64,000 nt of DNA. It comes from Chrysomallon squamiferum (taxonomy: Eukaryota; Mollusca; Gastropoda; Neomphalida; Peltospiridae). Position 1 is the first letter of the stretch. The number at the start of each line of letters is the position of its first letter. The notes beneath the pieces were generated by a model. It saw only the letters and a list, made by a program, of their open reading frames with translations, ran no database searches and was not told where the DNA came from. Below are positions 47,401-59,482 of the stretch, piece by piece. The translations under genes were made by a program, and so were the position numbers. The DNA is taken from contig CM022676.1 in the NCBI GenBank assembly GCA_012295275.1, positions 11,190,344 to 11,254,343 on the forward strand, read 5' to 3'.

Positions 47401-50400
47401 CATTTTACTGTCTGCTGCATATACATGACTTGCATATGACAAATATACTATAGACAAAAATGTTTTAATATTTAATGTAACATATTACAAATATTGCATG
47501 TCTAAACATACATCACTATTATGCACTGGTTTATTTTGAATCATTAGATATCCCTGTATTTGTGCATAACCCTATTTTAAATAAATTAACATAAAATAAT
47601 GAATTTAAAATATTCCAAATACATAGAGAACATCTACTAACCAACATGTTCAGTTTAGCAACTTCACCAGATCTCTGGACACTGGCAGTCAACTATAAGG
47701 ATTCAGTTTATGAAATTGAGACTTATACTGAAATCACTATGACTGCCGAACCGGCCTTGACAGGTACAAGTGAAATGAAAACTGTGACTACAATCAGTCA
47801 AAAAAGATCCTCAACAAGTTAGGAAAATGTGCAAATTATTTGACTTCCACTTACGGTAATAACAAAATTTAACTTTTAATGCTTGTACAACCTCTGAGTT
47901 TACCTTGTTTATTCCATCAAATCTGCTGGTAATTTCACTCATTTTTGTTTTAGATTTATCTAAATCTTTCTCAACTTCATTCATCCTTTTAATATCGCCA
48001 CTGTCTGTCGGTTCAGGCTAAAATAAGCAAAACATTGTTCAGTATGAGTGATGCACATCTAGATGTGTAACTGGCAGTCATTTGTGTCTAAATCTGTTAA
48101 AAGAAAGTCTTACAAGATTCTATTACCTGATGTAGTCAGTACAGCTGTAAAACTGACAACATGACACAGAATGTTATGGTAATTTAATACTATATTTAAC
48201 CAATGCAATATGAATGGAGGAAACAAACAGTTTTTTGAGAATCATAAATCACTTGATCTAAAATAAGATTGTTACTAATAAAATAAATACAGCTAATCTC
48301 ATACTATTTCCTTTTATTTTATCAAAAACCTTTTATATCCAATAAAAATCTGATACTAGTTTCTATTAAAACAGATTAAAAATGCATCCAGTTTTCTTTG
48401 AATTTCCTTTTTATTTTTATTTTGTTTGTTTGTTTATCTATGAATGTTTTGCTTTTTTTTAATTATTTCTTGCTATTATTCTTTTACTGAACTTTCAACT
48501 GTTACTAAAAGATTTCTAGCAGTCTTAGTTGAGTATTTGTTAGAGATTTCACGTAAAGGAATTATTCTGTTCTGTAAAACAACACCATCTGAACAAAAAG
48601 AAGTAATTTCACAATCATATTTATATTCTAAATCACAATAAATTTCTAAACCAAATATGTTGGACAACATGAATATAACATGACTTCAGTTAGTAAACAA
48701 CTAATTTTAATGTTATAATGAATTTCTAATCAAATACTCTCTCAATTATTATTAGGTTTCATTGCCTACATGTTATTTAGCATTTTCAAAGAAAAATTGT
48801 CGCCATTATTAATTACCTTTTTACCCAGCAGCATAACTTTTGATCCTTGAGTCAGACCTAAAGATGCTAAACTTTCGTCTGGGTTTTTAAGTGAACGACC
48901 TGGTAAAAATAAATATGGAAAATTAAAATCATAAAATTGAGATATAGTTATCCCTATGGTACTAATTCTAGTAGCAGTATGTTATTATTATTAGAATCAC
49001 AATAGTTAATCTATCATTCAGAAACTTTAACTAAACAATGTCCACAGGATTTAATTGTATGTGTCTGTGAGTGATGTTTCAGATGCAGGTGTAATAAAAT
49101 ATTAAGACAATTAAATAAGAATACAAGCAATTTCATCCTATCACAGCCAGGCATGACAATCACAGGTACACCAAACTGACAGCTGTATTTTTCCTGACAA
49201 CACTAAAAGAAATTTTAAAGCATTTGTCTACCCTTTTATTTGTTATTACATTAATTTACTTATTTATACATTTATTTACTACTATTTATATATTTATTAC
49301 ATTTATTGATCTATTTATTTGTTAGATTATTTATTTATTGCATTTATGTATTTATTTATTACTATTCAGTACATTAATTTACTTATTTATTACATTTAGT
49401 TATTTATTTATTACATTTATTTACTTACTGCATTTATGTATTTATTTATTACTTTTATTCAAACACTGAAATTAATCTGTATTTGTGCTCAACCTTTAAA
49501 TATAAGTTTCTGATGAGCTGTTGGAACTTGTGTTAGTTCTGCAACTGTCTTGGCAAGGTGAGCCACTGTGAATGCTTTATTTTCTTCCTTTTCTTCATGT
49601 TTTAGAATCACTTCATATTTTTTTGTACCTGTCAATTAAAAAAATAATAACTAAAATGTGGTTTGATGCGTATTTCAGCAAGACACCTAACAACAGGAAA
49701 ATGAATCTTAGTGCAGTAAATAAATATTTATTAACCATAGTTTAATGTATATAATTATAATAATCTGTTATTCAAACATATTAAAAACAGTTAATACTTA
49801 GTCATCAGAAACACTAATATTTTCGTTATGATTATATTTTATCTGATGTTGTTTCGTTTGATATCTTTCTGAAATCATAATAACGAGGCCGACTGGTTTT
49901 ACTTGTCTGGTTCCGTAAGTTGCGAATCATATTTGTAAAAATATTCGCTATATACTTACACCCGCAAATTTATTTCATATTTTTTGTTTTTTCGTGTGTT
50001 TTTTTACGTTTAAAAACAATCGGTGTATTCATGATTACCTATTTTAATAATTATAAGACGCAATCATACATTTAACTGCATTGTCGTCTGCTCGATTTCT
50101 ATATTCGATATCATACTGCGCATGGTCAGTTCGTAACTGGTGGGGGGGATGGAGTTTAAACATAAATAGTTCATAACGATTTAATACGATTTTAGTCGGA
50201 GTTTACCGAAGAAAATACAAGAAGAAAATGTTTTCTTTCAGTATAACATTCAAGGCACATTCAGTTTCACTTCCTTCTAGTATTTGTTTACTCGGCAGTT
50301 TCAAAATCGCGAGGAACAAACTTTCTTATGACTCCTTTTTTACATTTAGAAAAAGCAAACAAAATCCATGGCGTTAGCGTTGCCTGGTAATTGACATCAC

Positions 50401-50630
50401 TAATTCACTGTCATCACCATTAGTATTAGTACTCATACGATTTTATATTTGTCTATAATTTTTTATTCATCTATATCTCATTTCAAAACACTTTTCTCTC
50501 TTTTTTTTTAATCATTATTTTGCTGTACAATTATTAAAAAAAAAATTTAAAAAAATATTTCGCGAGTCAAAAAAGGAACATTACCATGAACCAACTGTAA
50601 CTTTATACAGTCAATATTTTCGCTCGCCAT
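44443..50630 (-). CDS. BAG1: BAG family molecular chaperone regulator 1
   Basis: BAG1 is a nucleotide-exchange cofactor that binds the Hsp70/Hsc70 ATPase domain through its BAG domain and links it to the proteasome through a ubiquitin-like domain. The six exons join in frame: 50630-50585, 49628-49494, 48899-48817, 48017-47904, 45005-44835 and 44508-44443, giving 204 aa. Residues 15-88 form the ubiquitin-like domain (KKYEVILKHEE, HQKLIFKGRSL, GLTQGSKVMLLGKK). Residues about 98-185 form the BAG helices (EVEKDLDKSKTKMSE, GFLDEDKKVSSL, ARVKRKILVDKIQ). The start ATG sits in MASENIDC right before the first intron, with no upstream alternative of comparable quality. A polyadenylation hexamer (AATAAA) overlaps the stop codon. 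Length matches short BAG1 forms. Confidence 0.94.
45900..45973. repeat. 10-bp tandem repeat CAGCTAGATA
   Basis: Seven copies of CAGCTAGATA/CAGCTAAATA, in BAG1 intron 4. Confidence 0.85.
46889..47014. repeat. 126-bp dispersed duplicate, copy 1 (BAG1 intron 4)
   Basis: Identical to 51151-51276 except for one base (T/C in GGCGTTTGTC). Starts TTTGAAGGAGTAGATGCTGG and ends CTATTTAAGGGAAA; flanks are unrelated. Confidence 0.9.
49883..49909 (+). repeat. 27-bp exact copy of deaminase-like coding sequence in BAG1 intron 1
   Basis: ACGAGGCCGACTGGTTTTAC plus TTGTCTG, identical to 52943-52969 within the coding exon (the EADWFYL region). Flanking sequence does not match. Confidence 0.85.
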
Positions 50631-52184
50631 ATTGTTTTTTGTGAAAATAATTTTCCACCCTCCTCGCGAGAGAACCGCAGTGATTTCAGGATTTGTTGCC
50701 TCCAAATAAAATACATACGTAATAAAAAATCGATAAGTTAATATGTCCAAAAACTGCAATTTTGAGACCTTCAGCCCAATAATAATAATAATAATAATAA
50801 TAACATGCATTTTCTGGAAGTTCAGTTGTTTACTGTTCTTGCGGTGTAATTCATTTGTATAACTTATTTAAATGTATTTACTTACCATATCTTTTGAAAC
50901 TTTTCAGACTTGGGATTTCATGCAGCTGTACACTTTTCTTTCAGTTTCAGAATGCAGGATATAAGTATAATACAATTTTGATTTGTGATTTTATTTTATT
51001 TTATTATTCTGTTTTTATTATTTTTATTATCGTCATCATAATTTTTTTCACTTTTTTAATTTCATTTTTATAATCTTTATCCTTTTCAAGTTCGCTTATA
51101 TTTCTTTGCATTTTTATAGACTTATCGTTGTAATAGTGTGTGCGTCTGTGTTTGAAGGAGTAGATGCTGGCGTTCGTCTTCAAGAAAAAAGCTATATTGA
51201 AACATTATAACTTCTTCGTAGCCACATGTGTACAGTCACGCGCGCACACACACACACTGTTGCTATTTAAGGGAAAATACGACATTCGATTAAAAGTAAC
51301 TTGTAACCACACCCTCTGTCAGAGTATCATAATCAACAACTTACAACAGCTCCGCTACGTCGAATTACAACCGTCATTAGTGAACACAGCAAACCAAGTT
51401 ACTCTGCAAATACATATTTGTTTTTCCTGTTATACATCTGGGTCACTTAACTTAGAGATAAAAACAACTATGTCTAACCTAGCATTTTTGTATTTATATT
51501 AAATTACCCATTTGCTATTTAAAACTCGTTTAAAGATAATTCGGAGAATGGATTGCTAACACATAATGCATGTACAGCACGTGAGTACAATATGGGACTG
51601 GGTCTATTAGTCTCGATAAATCGTATTCAAGTTTTCAGCAAATTCAGCGTCAATCATTCCGGCAGACTTCAGTAAGGCAGACGACATATTTCTGGCGACA
51701 AACGAGTAACTGCACAGGTCAGCTGACCACTGTAAGTTATTGGAAATAATAATTTTCATTAATATTATTTTTATTTTTATTTTTTTCAAATCACAGTCGC
51801 TAAAGCATCATCCATTTTAAATCACATGAGCTGTTATTATTTTAAAATTAAATAGTAATTTTATTTGACTTCGATGCCACATTTTCTGCAACACAGGTTC
51901 AAGGTTTGTCTGGGTCGTATTAAAGCTGACTTGTATACCTGCTGAACGGCAAATAAAACAGTGGGTAATGTTTATCCAAACAAATAATCTCACTGGAAAG
52001 AAATAATGTCATTTTATTATCTTATTTTTCATCAGCATCATCTTATTATTATTACATTGTTTTCCCATAGTTTATTAAGAACAATTACTTAATTGCCTAG
52101 TGTTGTCACATCAATCATTTAAAATAGAATGTGAAGTATTTCTGTAATTTATTTACATTATTATTATTTTCATTGCAGTATGTA

Positions 52185-52221
<37 letters not shown>

Positions 52222-52470
52222 TCATTTAAATATTTTATTATTTCTTATAAGACTAAATTAGAAAGGATATCTGCTGCTGCCAATACAGGCAGGAGCAAGA
52301 GATCTTTTTTTAAAACTTCAACTGTTAGGAAAGCACAAATCACACAATAAAAAAAAAAATAACTACTAATAATACTGCTACTACTACTAATAATAAAAAT
52401 AATAATAATAATAATATTAATAAATAATAATAATGTGTGTAAATAATTAAGTAATACATTTTTACTTTAG
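50631..52470. promoter_or_regulatory. Divergent promoter region between BAG1 and the deaminase-like gene
   Basis: BAG1 reads left from 50630 and the deaminase-like exon reads right from 52471, so 5' parts of both lie here. The stretch 51290-51740 has more CpG and higher GC than the surroundings. A plus-strand GTAAGT donor at 51733/51734 could end a 5' exon of the right-hand gene (candidate exon about 51641-51733, phase 0). No TATA box is claimed. Confidence 0.35.
51151..51276. repeat. 126-bp dispersed duplicate, copy 2 (upstream of deaminase-like gene)
   Basis: Partner of 46889-47014, same orientation, one mismatch in 126 bp. Lies in the divergent promoter interval. Confidence 0.9.
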
Positions 52471-53154
52471 AGGAAGAAGATTCTGGCACCAACAATGACA
52501 TTACAACAGCAACGTCCTCTAAGAAAAGAGTTCTACACATTCTGGAACTCTGGACTTGACACTGACAACATTATTGAAGAATCTGCAGCAGTCTGCTCAC
52601 TCATAATGGACAAAGGGGAAACAAATGTGACTCGGATCTTCTGCTCGGAAGCAGATGTTGAAGAAAATGCAGATGAACTTTTGATAGAATGGCTTACGGA
52701 ACATCCACTGATTCTAGAGGCCGATGACATTGAGATGAAAATCTACTTCAACTATTCGCCACAAGCTGCAACATCACAGGCTATCATCAACTTGGTCAGT
52801 TCCCTGCAGGAACAACAGAAGCAGATCAAAGTGGCAGTAAAGTTTGCACAGCTGTACAAAACTGACAACAATGAGGATGCCGAGGAGAATCGGGAAGGTC
52901 TGAGAAAGTTGAAAATGGAAGGGTTCAGACTGGACGTGTTTCACGAGGCCGACTGGTTTTACTTGTCTGAAATCCTCGCTGACAAGAGAAGTAGAAAGTT
53001 GCAGACGATGAATGCAAACAAAGCCAAACAGAAACTAAGAGAGATTTTCACTGACCCCAAAGATGCTGGGTCGGCCACGGAGTGTGTGGTCACATCTGAA
53101 ACTGAGACTATGACTGAGTGCGATGCTGTCAGCTCATCTGACTCAGACAGCTGA
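52471..53154 (+). CDS. AID/APOBEC-like deaminase-fold protein lacking all zinc ligands
   Basis: An open exon behind a good acceptor (ttttactttag at 52470), with an in-frame ATG at 52495 giving 219 aa. The order of strands and helices follows AID/APOBEC: SAAVCSLIM at 30-38, ENADELLIEWL at 57-67 in place of the H-x-E helix, KIYFNYSPQAATSQAIINLV at 82-101 in place of SPCxxC, KVAVKFAQLY at 112-121 like RIFTARLY, and EGLRKLKMEGFRLDVF at 134-149 like EGLRRLHRAG. The zinc His reads Asn58, the catalytic Glu reads Asp60, and both Cys read Gln90 and Thr93. AID/APOBEC-like proteins in invertebrates are established; that this one is a non-catalytic relative is inference. The acidic tail ends SSSDSDS. A 5' non-coding exon is likely. 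Confidence 0.72.
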   Translation, partial: RKKILAPTMTLQQQRPLRKEFYTFWNSGLDTDNIIEESAAVCSLIMDKGETNVTRIFCSEADVEENADELLIEWLTEHPLILEADDIEMKIYFNYSPQAATSQAIINLVSSLQEQQKQIKVAVKFAQLYKTDNNEDAEENREGLRKLKMEGFRLDVFHEADWFYLSEILADKRSRKLQTMNANKAKQKLREIFTDPKDAGSATECVVTSETETMTECDAVSSSDSDS

Positions 53155-53990
53155 CACTTGATGTTGTTAAAAAAAAAAGTCAGATCAAAGTTGCTTGTCC
53201 TGTGTACATTTCAGGATTATAACCAATGAAGTTGTGTAAAAGCCAGAATATTCTAGTTTAAATCGTTCCTCTCCATACCTGTTTAAAATCAGGATAACTA
53301 AATCTTTATCAGTAAATATTGGTTTAATCTTAAAATTTACTTGTATTATATTGATTACTATTATTATTACTACTTCTAATATAACTTTTAGTTATTATTT
53401 CTGTTATTATTGCTATTAGTACTACTGCTATTCTAATATTATTTATAAAATAAGTATCAGTCATTGATATTTCTGTGTTGTTTTGTTCAGTACAAAATAT
53501 GTTATAAAACAAATTATGCTGCTCTGAAACTTGGAAGTTACTTATTATTTAAAGTTGAAATACACATACTTACACACATACACATACAAATGCATATTTA
53601 TATAAACATTTTATCTTAATTTTACATAAATATCAGCACACCAATACATTAACTGGAAAATACAAATATAAGTTATTTTTTATTTTCTGAATGTGTAACT
53701 GATAGGAATCGCCACATAGTTGAACTGTATATCCTAACAGTTGTTACACTGCCTCACTGTGTTATATACTGAACATTAACTTGGAATCCTGAGTTCAGAC
53801 GTGAAGTATTTTACATCACAGTTCAGCTGTGGTGAATTTCTCTGGTGCAGAACAAGTCCCTGTTATGGATTAAATAACAAAAAGTTTTTAAATCCTGCAG
53901 ACAGAGCAGTACATATCACAGACTTTGATATAGTTATCAATGATGTGAAGTGTCACATTGCATAAATGATGGAATTTGAAACAATCTTTA

Positions 53991-54025
<35 letters not shown>

Positions 54026-54607
54026 GAATCTCACACGTAATGATAACCTTTTGTGTTTCATCTCTGAACCATCAGCACACATTATTAATGTAATTAAAAT
54101 AGATACATATTGTATTGTGCAAACATCCACCTTCAGTTGTCTGTAACAACTTCCTAGTTGGTGACAGTAACATTACAGTACTGCTGGATCAACAGATTTG
54201 AAATGGTGCACCTTGAATTATGCAAAATAATGTTTCTTAAACTATTACTGTCTCATTAATCATATCAAGTTTCATTTGCCTTTCAATCATTAACTACTTT
54301 CTGTAGAACTGATAATTACTACTAATGATTATTTTAAAAAAAAAAAAAAAAGAAGAGATGCCCAAAGAACATGAATTCATTATAATTTTTGTACATATTT
54401 AACAAATTCCTTCATGCTCTTTTGTGATATAATTGTAATTATCAGTTTATGTTACTGATAGGACAACAAATGATCACCTTTGTGGCCATCAGTTTTTTGT
54501 AACATAAACTTTAAAAAGAAAACATTTCATCTTTTTGTTTACAACAAATAACATTTTTACTGGACATCACTGTTTTCAGCTGACTTGTGTTGTATGTGAT
54601 TGTGAAG
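53155..54607. other. 3' flanks of deaminase-like and zinc-finger genes
   Basis: The two genes converge here. Contains an (AC)n tract at 53995-54022. No gene seen. Confidence 0.6.
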
Positions 54608-57144
54608 TCACTTTGTGACACTGAACTCTGATGAAGTGACAGGATGAGACCGAGCTGTGTGATTCTGTAAGTGAACTTGTGAAACAAAGCTGTGATCACA
54701 GAAATGACACATGTAAGGTTTCGGTCGTATGTTGTGTGTGAACCGGTTCCTGCCACTTTTTCTACATTTGTGACGTGTCGGTTCCTTGTTCAGTGGACAG
54801 GAATGTTTAAGGTGCAGAACGAGACCTGTAGTTGTTGTGAAGAGTTTGCCACATTCACAAGGATATGACACTGTTGGCATGTCTTCATGATGCACTGCCG
54901 TAGCATGGTTGCACATTTGAGTTAAAGACGTGAAAGTCTTCTCACAGAATTTACAAGGAAACAATTTTCTTTTGGAAGAAGATGATGACAGCTTCATTCC
55001 CTTGTGAACATTTATGGCATGGTCTGCTAGTTTAGTCAAAGAATGAAATATTTTATCACAGAACTTGCATGGGAAATCTGATTTACCTCCATCTTTGTAC
55101 CTTGACACTGATTGATATACTTCACTCTTTGTTTGATCAGACAAGTTACCATTCTGTAGATTAGTTTCCATAACAACATCGGTTTCAAACACAACTGGTA
55201 GACTAGCTCTAAAATCATCATCCTTGTTGAATAAAGTGAGAGATGTTTTAATGTTAGTAGTTGGCGCCAAAATTTTACTACAAGTCTCTTCTTCTTGTTC
55301 ATTTTCAACATTGTTCTTCGTGAAATGGGCAGTAAGATAATGCTGTCGTTTTAAGCCAGGAAAAATAAAAACTTTTTCACATAGATTACATGGATGAAAG
55401 TAGTCGGAATGTTTAACAAGCAGATGAGCCTCCAGTGATGATTTGTCAGAGAATGTTCCAGCACAGTGAGAACATGGGAACTCTGTCTTACAATTACCTG
55501 ACCTCACTAGAGATACTGGGAAAATCTTAGTGTCTGAACACTCACCATCTCCGTCAATCAGCATGTGACCTTGATCTGGGTGACAAAGACGGATGTGCAG
55601 TTTGAGCTGTAAATACCTGTGGAAGACCTGGCAGCACACAGGACAGATTTCTTCAACTGATAATGAATTCTGTGAGTGTCCAGTGGACTGGTCATCAGTA
55701 TCAGGTAATTCACTGGTACACTGGACATCACACTTTCAAACCCATCTATAGACTTCTCATCAGACCCAGCTATAGACAGTCCACCAGAGACTGTTAACAT
55801 AAAACCACTCTGCTCTTCATAACTGGGTATCTCACTCTGACATGTGTCTTTCTTCACCAACACACACTCAGATGGTTCACTTACTTTCAAAGATAATTCA
55901 TGATAATCATTAACATTTTCACTTGAGATTTCTATAGATTTCTCAGCAATGTCTTCATCTGAGGTCGATTCATCATCATCAATGTCCATATTCCTTGAGA
56001 CTGTCCACAACTCTCCATCTTCAGTGAAATGATATATCTCTCCAGGACCAAAAGATTCAAAGTTCTTGTTTTCACTAGACTCTGTCTGAGAAGGCTGACA
56101 AGTCAGACATACATTCTCATCACCAGTTTTGTTTGTCTGTTCATTATCCTCTTCTTTTTCTGATGGCCATTTTGAGGAAGGAGATACATTACTGTCAGCC
56201 TCTTTGTTGACACTGTTCTCATCACACCTGTTGTCATCACAGATATTTTTCTTTAGTGCCCTGTACTTTTCATCTGGTAGTAAAACGGAGTCACTGGTAT
56301 TTATGTGCAGCTGACCGGATAAACAATTATCAGTTTCTCTTTCTTGTTTAATCTCTGTAATGTTGGTGGAATTGAGATGTTCTTGAAGAGTGTCTGCTGT
56401 TAAAGTGTTCTTTATTGATGTTACTGCTGCAGCCAAATCTCCACACTGTGAAAACTGACTCTCTGCTGCATCTCCACACTGTGAATTCTGGCTCACGATT
56501 ATGTCTCTGCACTGTGAGTAATGAGTCAAATCTCCACAATGTGAATTCAAACTGTCTGTGGCACCAATCTCCCGGTCAGAACACATTTTTTCTTTATCAT
56601 TAGAAAAGTGAGAAGAAAATTCTTCATTTTCAGGAAACTGACTTTTTTTCTTCAACTTGTTCTTTTTTCTTCCCCTCTTCCTACTGCTGGGCTTTTTCTT
56701 CCTTATGTTCTGTGTAAGACTTTTTTCTGGTGGACACTGACTGCAAGGAGAGTGGGAAATCAGCTCTCTCACAGAGTCAAACTGTGCAACATTGCACACT
56801 TTACATACAAACTTAATCTGGTACTTGTTATCCTCGACTAGAGTAATCCTTGCATGAGTTGTGTTCAGGTGGCGCTGTTTCTCACTGTTGGTTGCAAAGA
56901 TTTTGTGACAGATTTCGCAGGCTGAGAACAGGTTCACGTGTTTCTGCATCATGTGAACTTGTCTGCTGGTTGCGTCTGCAAAGTGCTGAGAACACACTGA
57001 GCAGGGAAACATGGAAAAACGAGGAAGTGACGAGTTCTCCTTGCAGTACGAGATCAGCTTCTGGTAACATTCACTCTGTGTGTTTACAACAAAACTGTCC
57101 ACTGATCTACTTCGTTTCTTTTCTATCTTCTTCTTGTGAAACAT
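54608..57144 (-). CDS. C2H2 zinc-finger protein, about ten fingers, one frame break
   Basis: Probable DNA-binding protein. The first open part runs from ATG at 57144 to about 55736 and carries fingers FPCSVCSQHF..HMMQKH and SACEICHKIF..HLNTTH near residues 47-95, a degenerate third finger, a basic KKKPSSRKRGRKKNK patch, and a long acidic Ser-rich middle. The second part (frame shifted) runs to the stop at 54608. It carries ICPVCCQVF, FPCSHCAGTF, HPCNLCEKVF, FPCKFCDKIF, FPCKFCEKTF, YPCECGKLF and YMCHFCDHSF fingers with their His pairs. A one-base change near 55720-55736 joins the parts. A 64-bp intron (GTGATG..CTCACAG) is a weaker alternative. An AG acceptor just before 57144 implies an upstream exon, possibly the short one near 57441-57462. 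Confidence 0.85.
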
Positions 57145-58133
57145 CTCCAGATTATTTTTCTAAATCAATACGTTAATAAATGCATTCACATTAGGTCATT
57201 CTATTTTTCTGTCTGTTTAATGAGGGTTTTTTTTAACTCCAAATAAAAATACATTTTCAATATCCTTTTATCAAATTATAAATATTTCTTTATCTAAAGC
57301 AACCTTTTTTTTTATCAAAATGGCAATTTCTTTTGCCTTTAAAAATGTTCTGAAAATTATAGTAAGTGAACAGTTTAAGGTAAAAATATGATGTTTTTGC
57401 TGAAGTGAGTAGAAAACCTTGTTCCTGTTCATCCTCACCATGTAATGTAATCTGGGGAAACTGAAAAATAAAGAAATAAATTAAAAATAAATATTAACAT
57501 CTTAAGAGTCTAAACTTTAAATGATTTGAGATAAGAACAAATTAAATGCCACTAGATTATTTAAAACTTGTAATAACATTCCAATAAACAAATATAATAA
57601 AATCCAATCTACAAGAAAAATTACTGAACATCAGTACTATGTCATAAAGGATATATGAACAAGTATTGACTTATAAAATATAATTCATGCAGATTAATAG
57701 TTTTTCATGAATCTGTTTTAACTACCAAATTTACTTCCAAGACTTGAAATTTATTCATAATATGGTCACAGAAAATTTTACACAGTAAACCAGGACATAA
57801 ATAAATAAAACATGCATGAAACCGAAAAAAACATTACACATTATATATACAAGTAACATAAATAGTTCATACTCGTATATGTTTTGTCGTATTATTTTGC
57901 ACGTTTTGTTTTTGTTGACTGTTTACTGTGTTATAATTTCAGTGGCAATATTGTTCAAGTCTGGTATTAAAGAACACTATACCAGAGCCTCCATTATATA
58001 TATTATAGCTTTACATTAATAAATTATATACATTTCTGGAGATTTAATTTTTTAATTTTTTTTTATTGTTCAAATGTTAGTTTTCATTTATATGACATTT
58101 TTAGTTTTAGTTTTGTACAACTTTTTTATTTAA

Positions 58134-58205
58134 AAGGAGCAGGTTTCAGCTCAAATGTTAGAAAAATGTGTGGTAGATCAGAGGTTCAAATCTCCACAGA
58201 ACATC
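58134..58205 (+). other. tRNA-like (SINE head) candidate
   Basis: TTTCAGCTCAAATGTTAGA resembles a pol III A box, and GAGGTTCAAATCTCC about 35 bp on fits the B box consensus GGTTCRANNCC. A matching acceptor stem is not clear, so this is a tRNA-derived SINE or a relic rather than a functional tRNA. Confidence 0.35.
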
Positions 58206-58581
58206 AACATGTGAATGATTGATGTTATAGTTAGATTTATTACATCTAGTTTCTCTCTCTTGTGCACAACTCTTGCTGTTAATGGGAGACAGAAGTCAGC
58301 CAAACATCAGTGAAAAATAGTATTACACTGAACATACTAATAATAAACAGATATGTTGATTTACATTTATTTTATTTCATGTCATATTATTATTTTGAAC
58401 ATAAAGTAACATCTGCTTTGATATTTTTTATTATTGTTTTCGTTTTCTTTCTTTTCAAAATCTGTATTTTTCTTCTGCATTACCATGCAAGTTTCAAAAC
58501 AAATTTTCATTATTTGGAGGAAAAAAATTAAAAAAATAAAAATTAATTTCCATTAATAATTTTACTTTAACAAAAAAAAAA

Positions 58582-58624
<43 letters not shown>
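58582..58624. repeat. (AAT)n microsatellite
   Basis: AAT units after an A run in the intergenic stretch. Confidence 0.88.
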
Positions 58625-58626
<2 letters not shown>

Positions 58627-59386
58627 TATTATTTAAATGAGCATGAAAATTTGCCTACTTAGTCATGATATAATAAATTTAGGCTTTCAGTTATGTTACA
58701 TGATTATAGTTAATGTTTTATATTTATAATAACTTTTATATATTTCTCAGTTTTCTGTATTTTTTATTTATTTATTTATTATTATTTTCTATTTATTTTA
58801 TTTTATTTTTATAGGCACTTGTTATATTACCATACTGACAATTATCCACTACTGTTACTCCTACTAATTATAAAGTAATGCTACTAATAATAACATTTAA
58901 AAATGAATTTAATCATGATAATATCTAATATATAATGTTATTACAACGTCTGATAATATATAAATTCTTCGTAATTACTCGTTTTGATGAAATAAATTGT
59001 TTTGTAAACTTCAGTTATGATGTTTATTGTCACTTGGCAGCCATCTTGAATATAGACGTCTGCATTCGTACCTAACAGTACTACAGAAGTACATTTAGAA
59101 ACAAAACTAGGCACACTATATTCGCACTTATTATTTACCACTTGATTCCGCCTGGGACAAAAACAGTGGATATGAAAGTTACCTTATTCTGATAGTTCAC
59201 TTTCACTAGCAACATTTCAAACTAGCACGCTTTGTTTCTATTTTTAAGATTGTATTTTTTATTTTATTATTTCTTGGTGTACTTTCCTCCAATTTTTTTT
59301 GAATCCATTATTATGAAACCTTTGTAAATTCCTCCATTTATTAATACAACACTCACAAAACGTATTCAGATGTAAAAGCGTTTTAT

Positions 59387-59389
<3 letters not shown>

Positions 59390-59477
<88 letters not shown>
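59390..59477. repeat. (CT)n microsatellite
   Basis: About 44 CT units. Confidence 0.92.

Positions 59478-59482
<5 letters not shown>

Noticed and set aside
49250..49460. TTTATT-rich stretch looking like an array
   Set aside because: Irregular spacing without a stable unit; treated as ordinary AT-rich intron.
51164..51502. 112-codon plus-strand ORF upstream of the deaminase-like gene
   Set aside because: The first third is the 126-bp duplicated element, which gives the same start in the BAG1 intron; no domain.
55558..55735. C-terminal tail of the first zinc-finger frame as a real protein end
   Set aside because: It runs across the finger that is clearly encoded in the other frame, so the tail is an out-of-frame extension.
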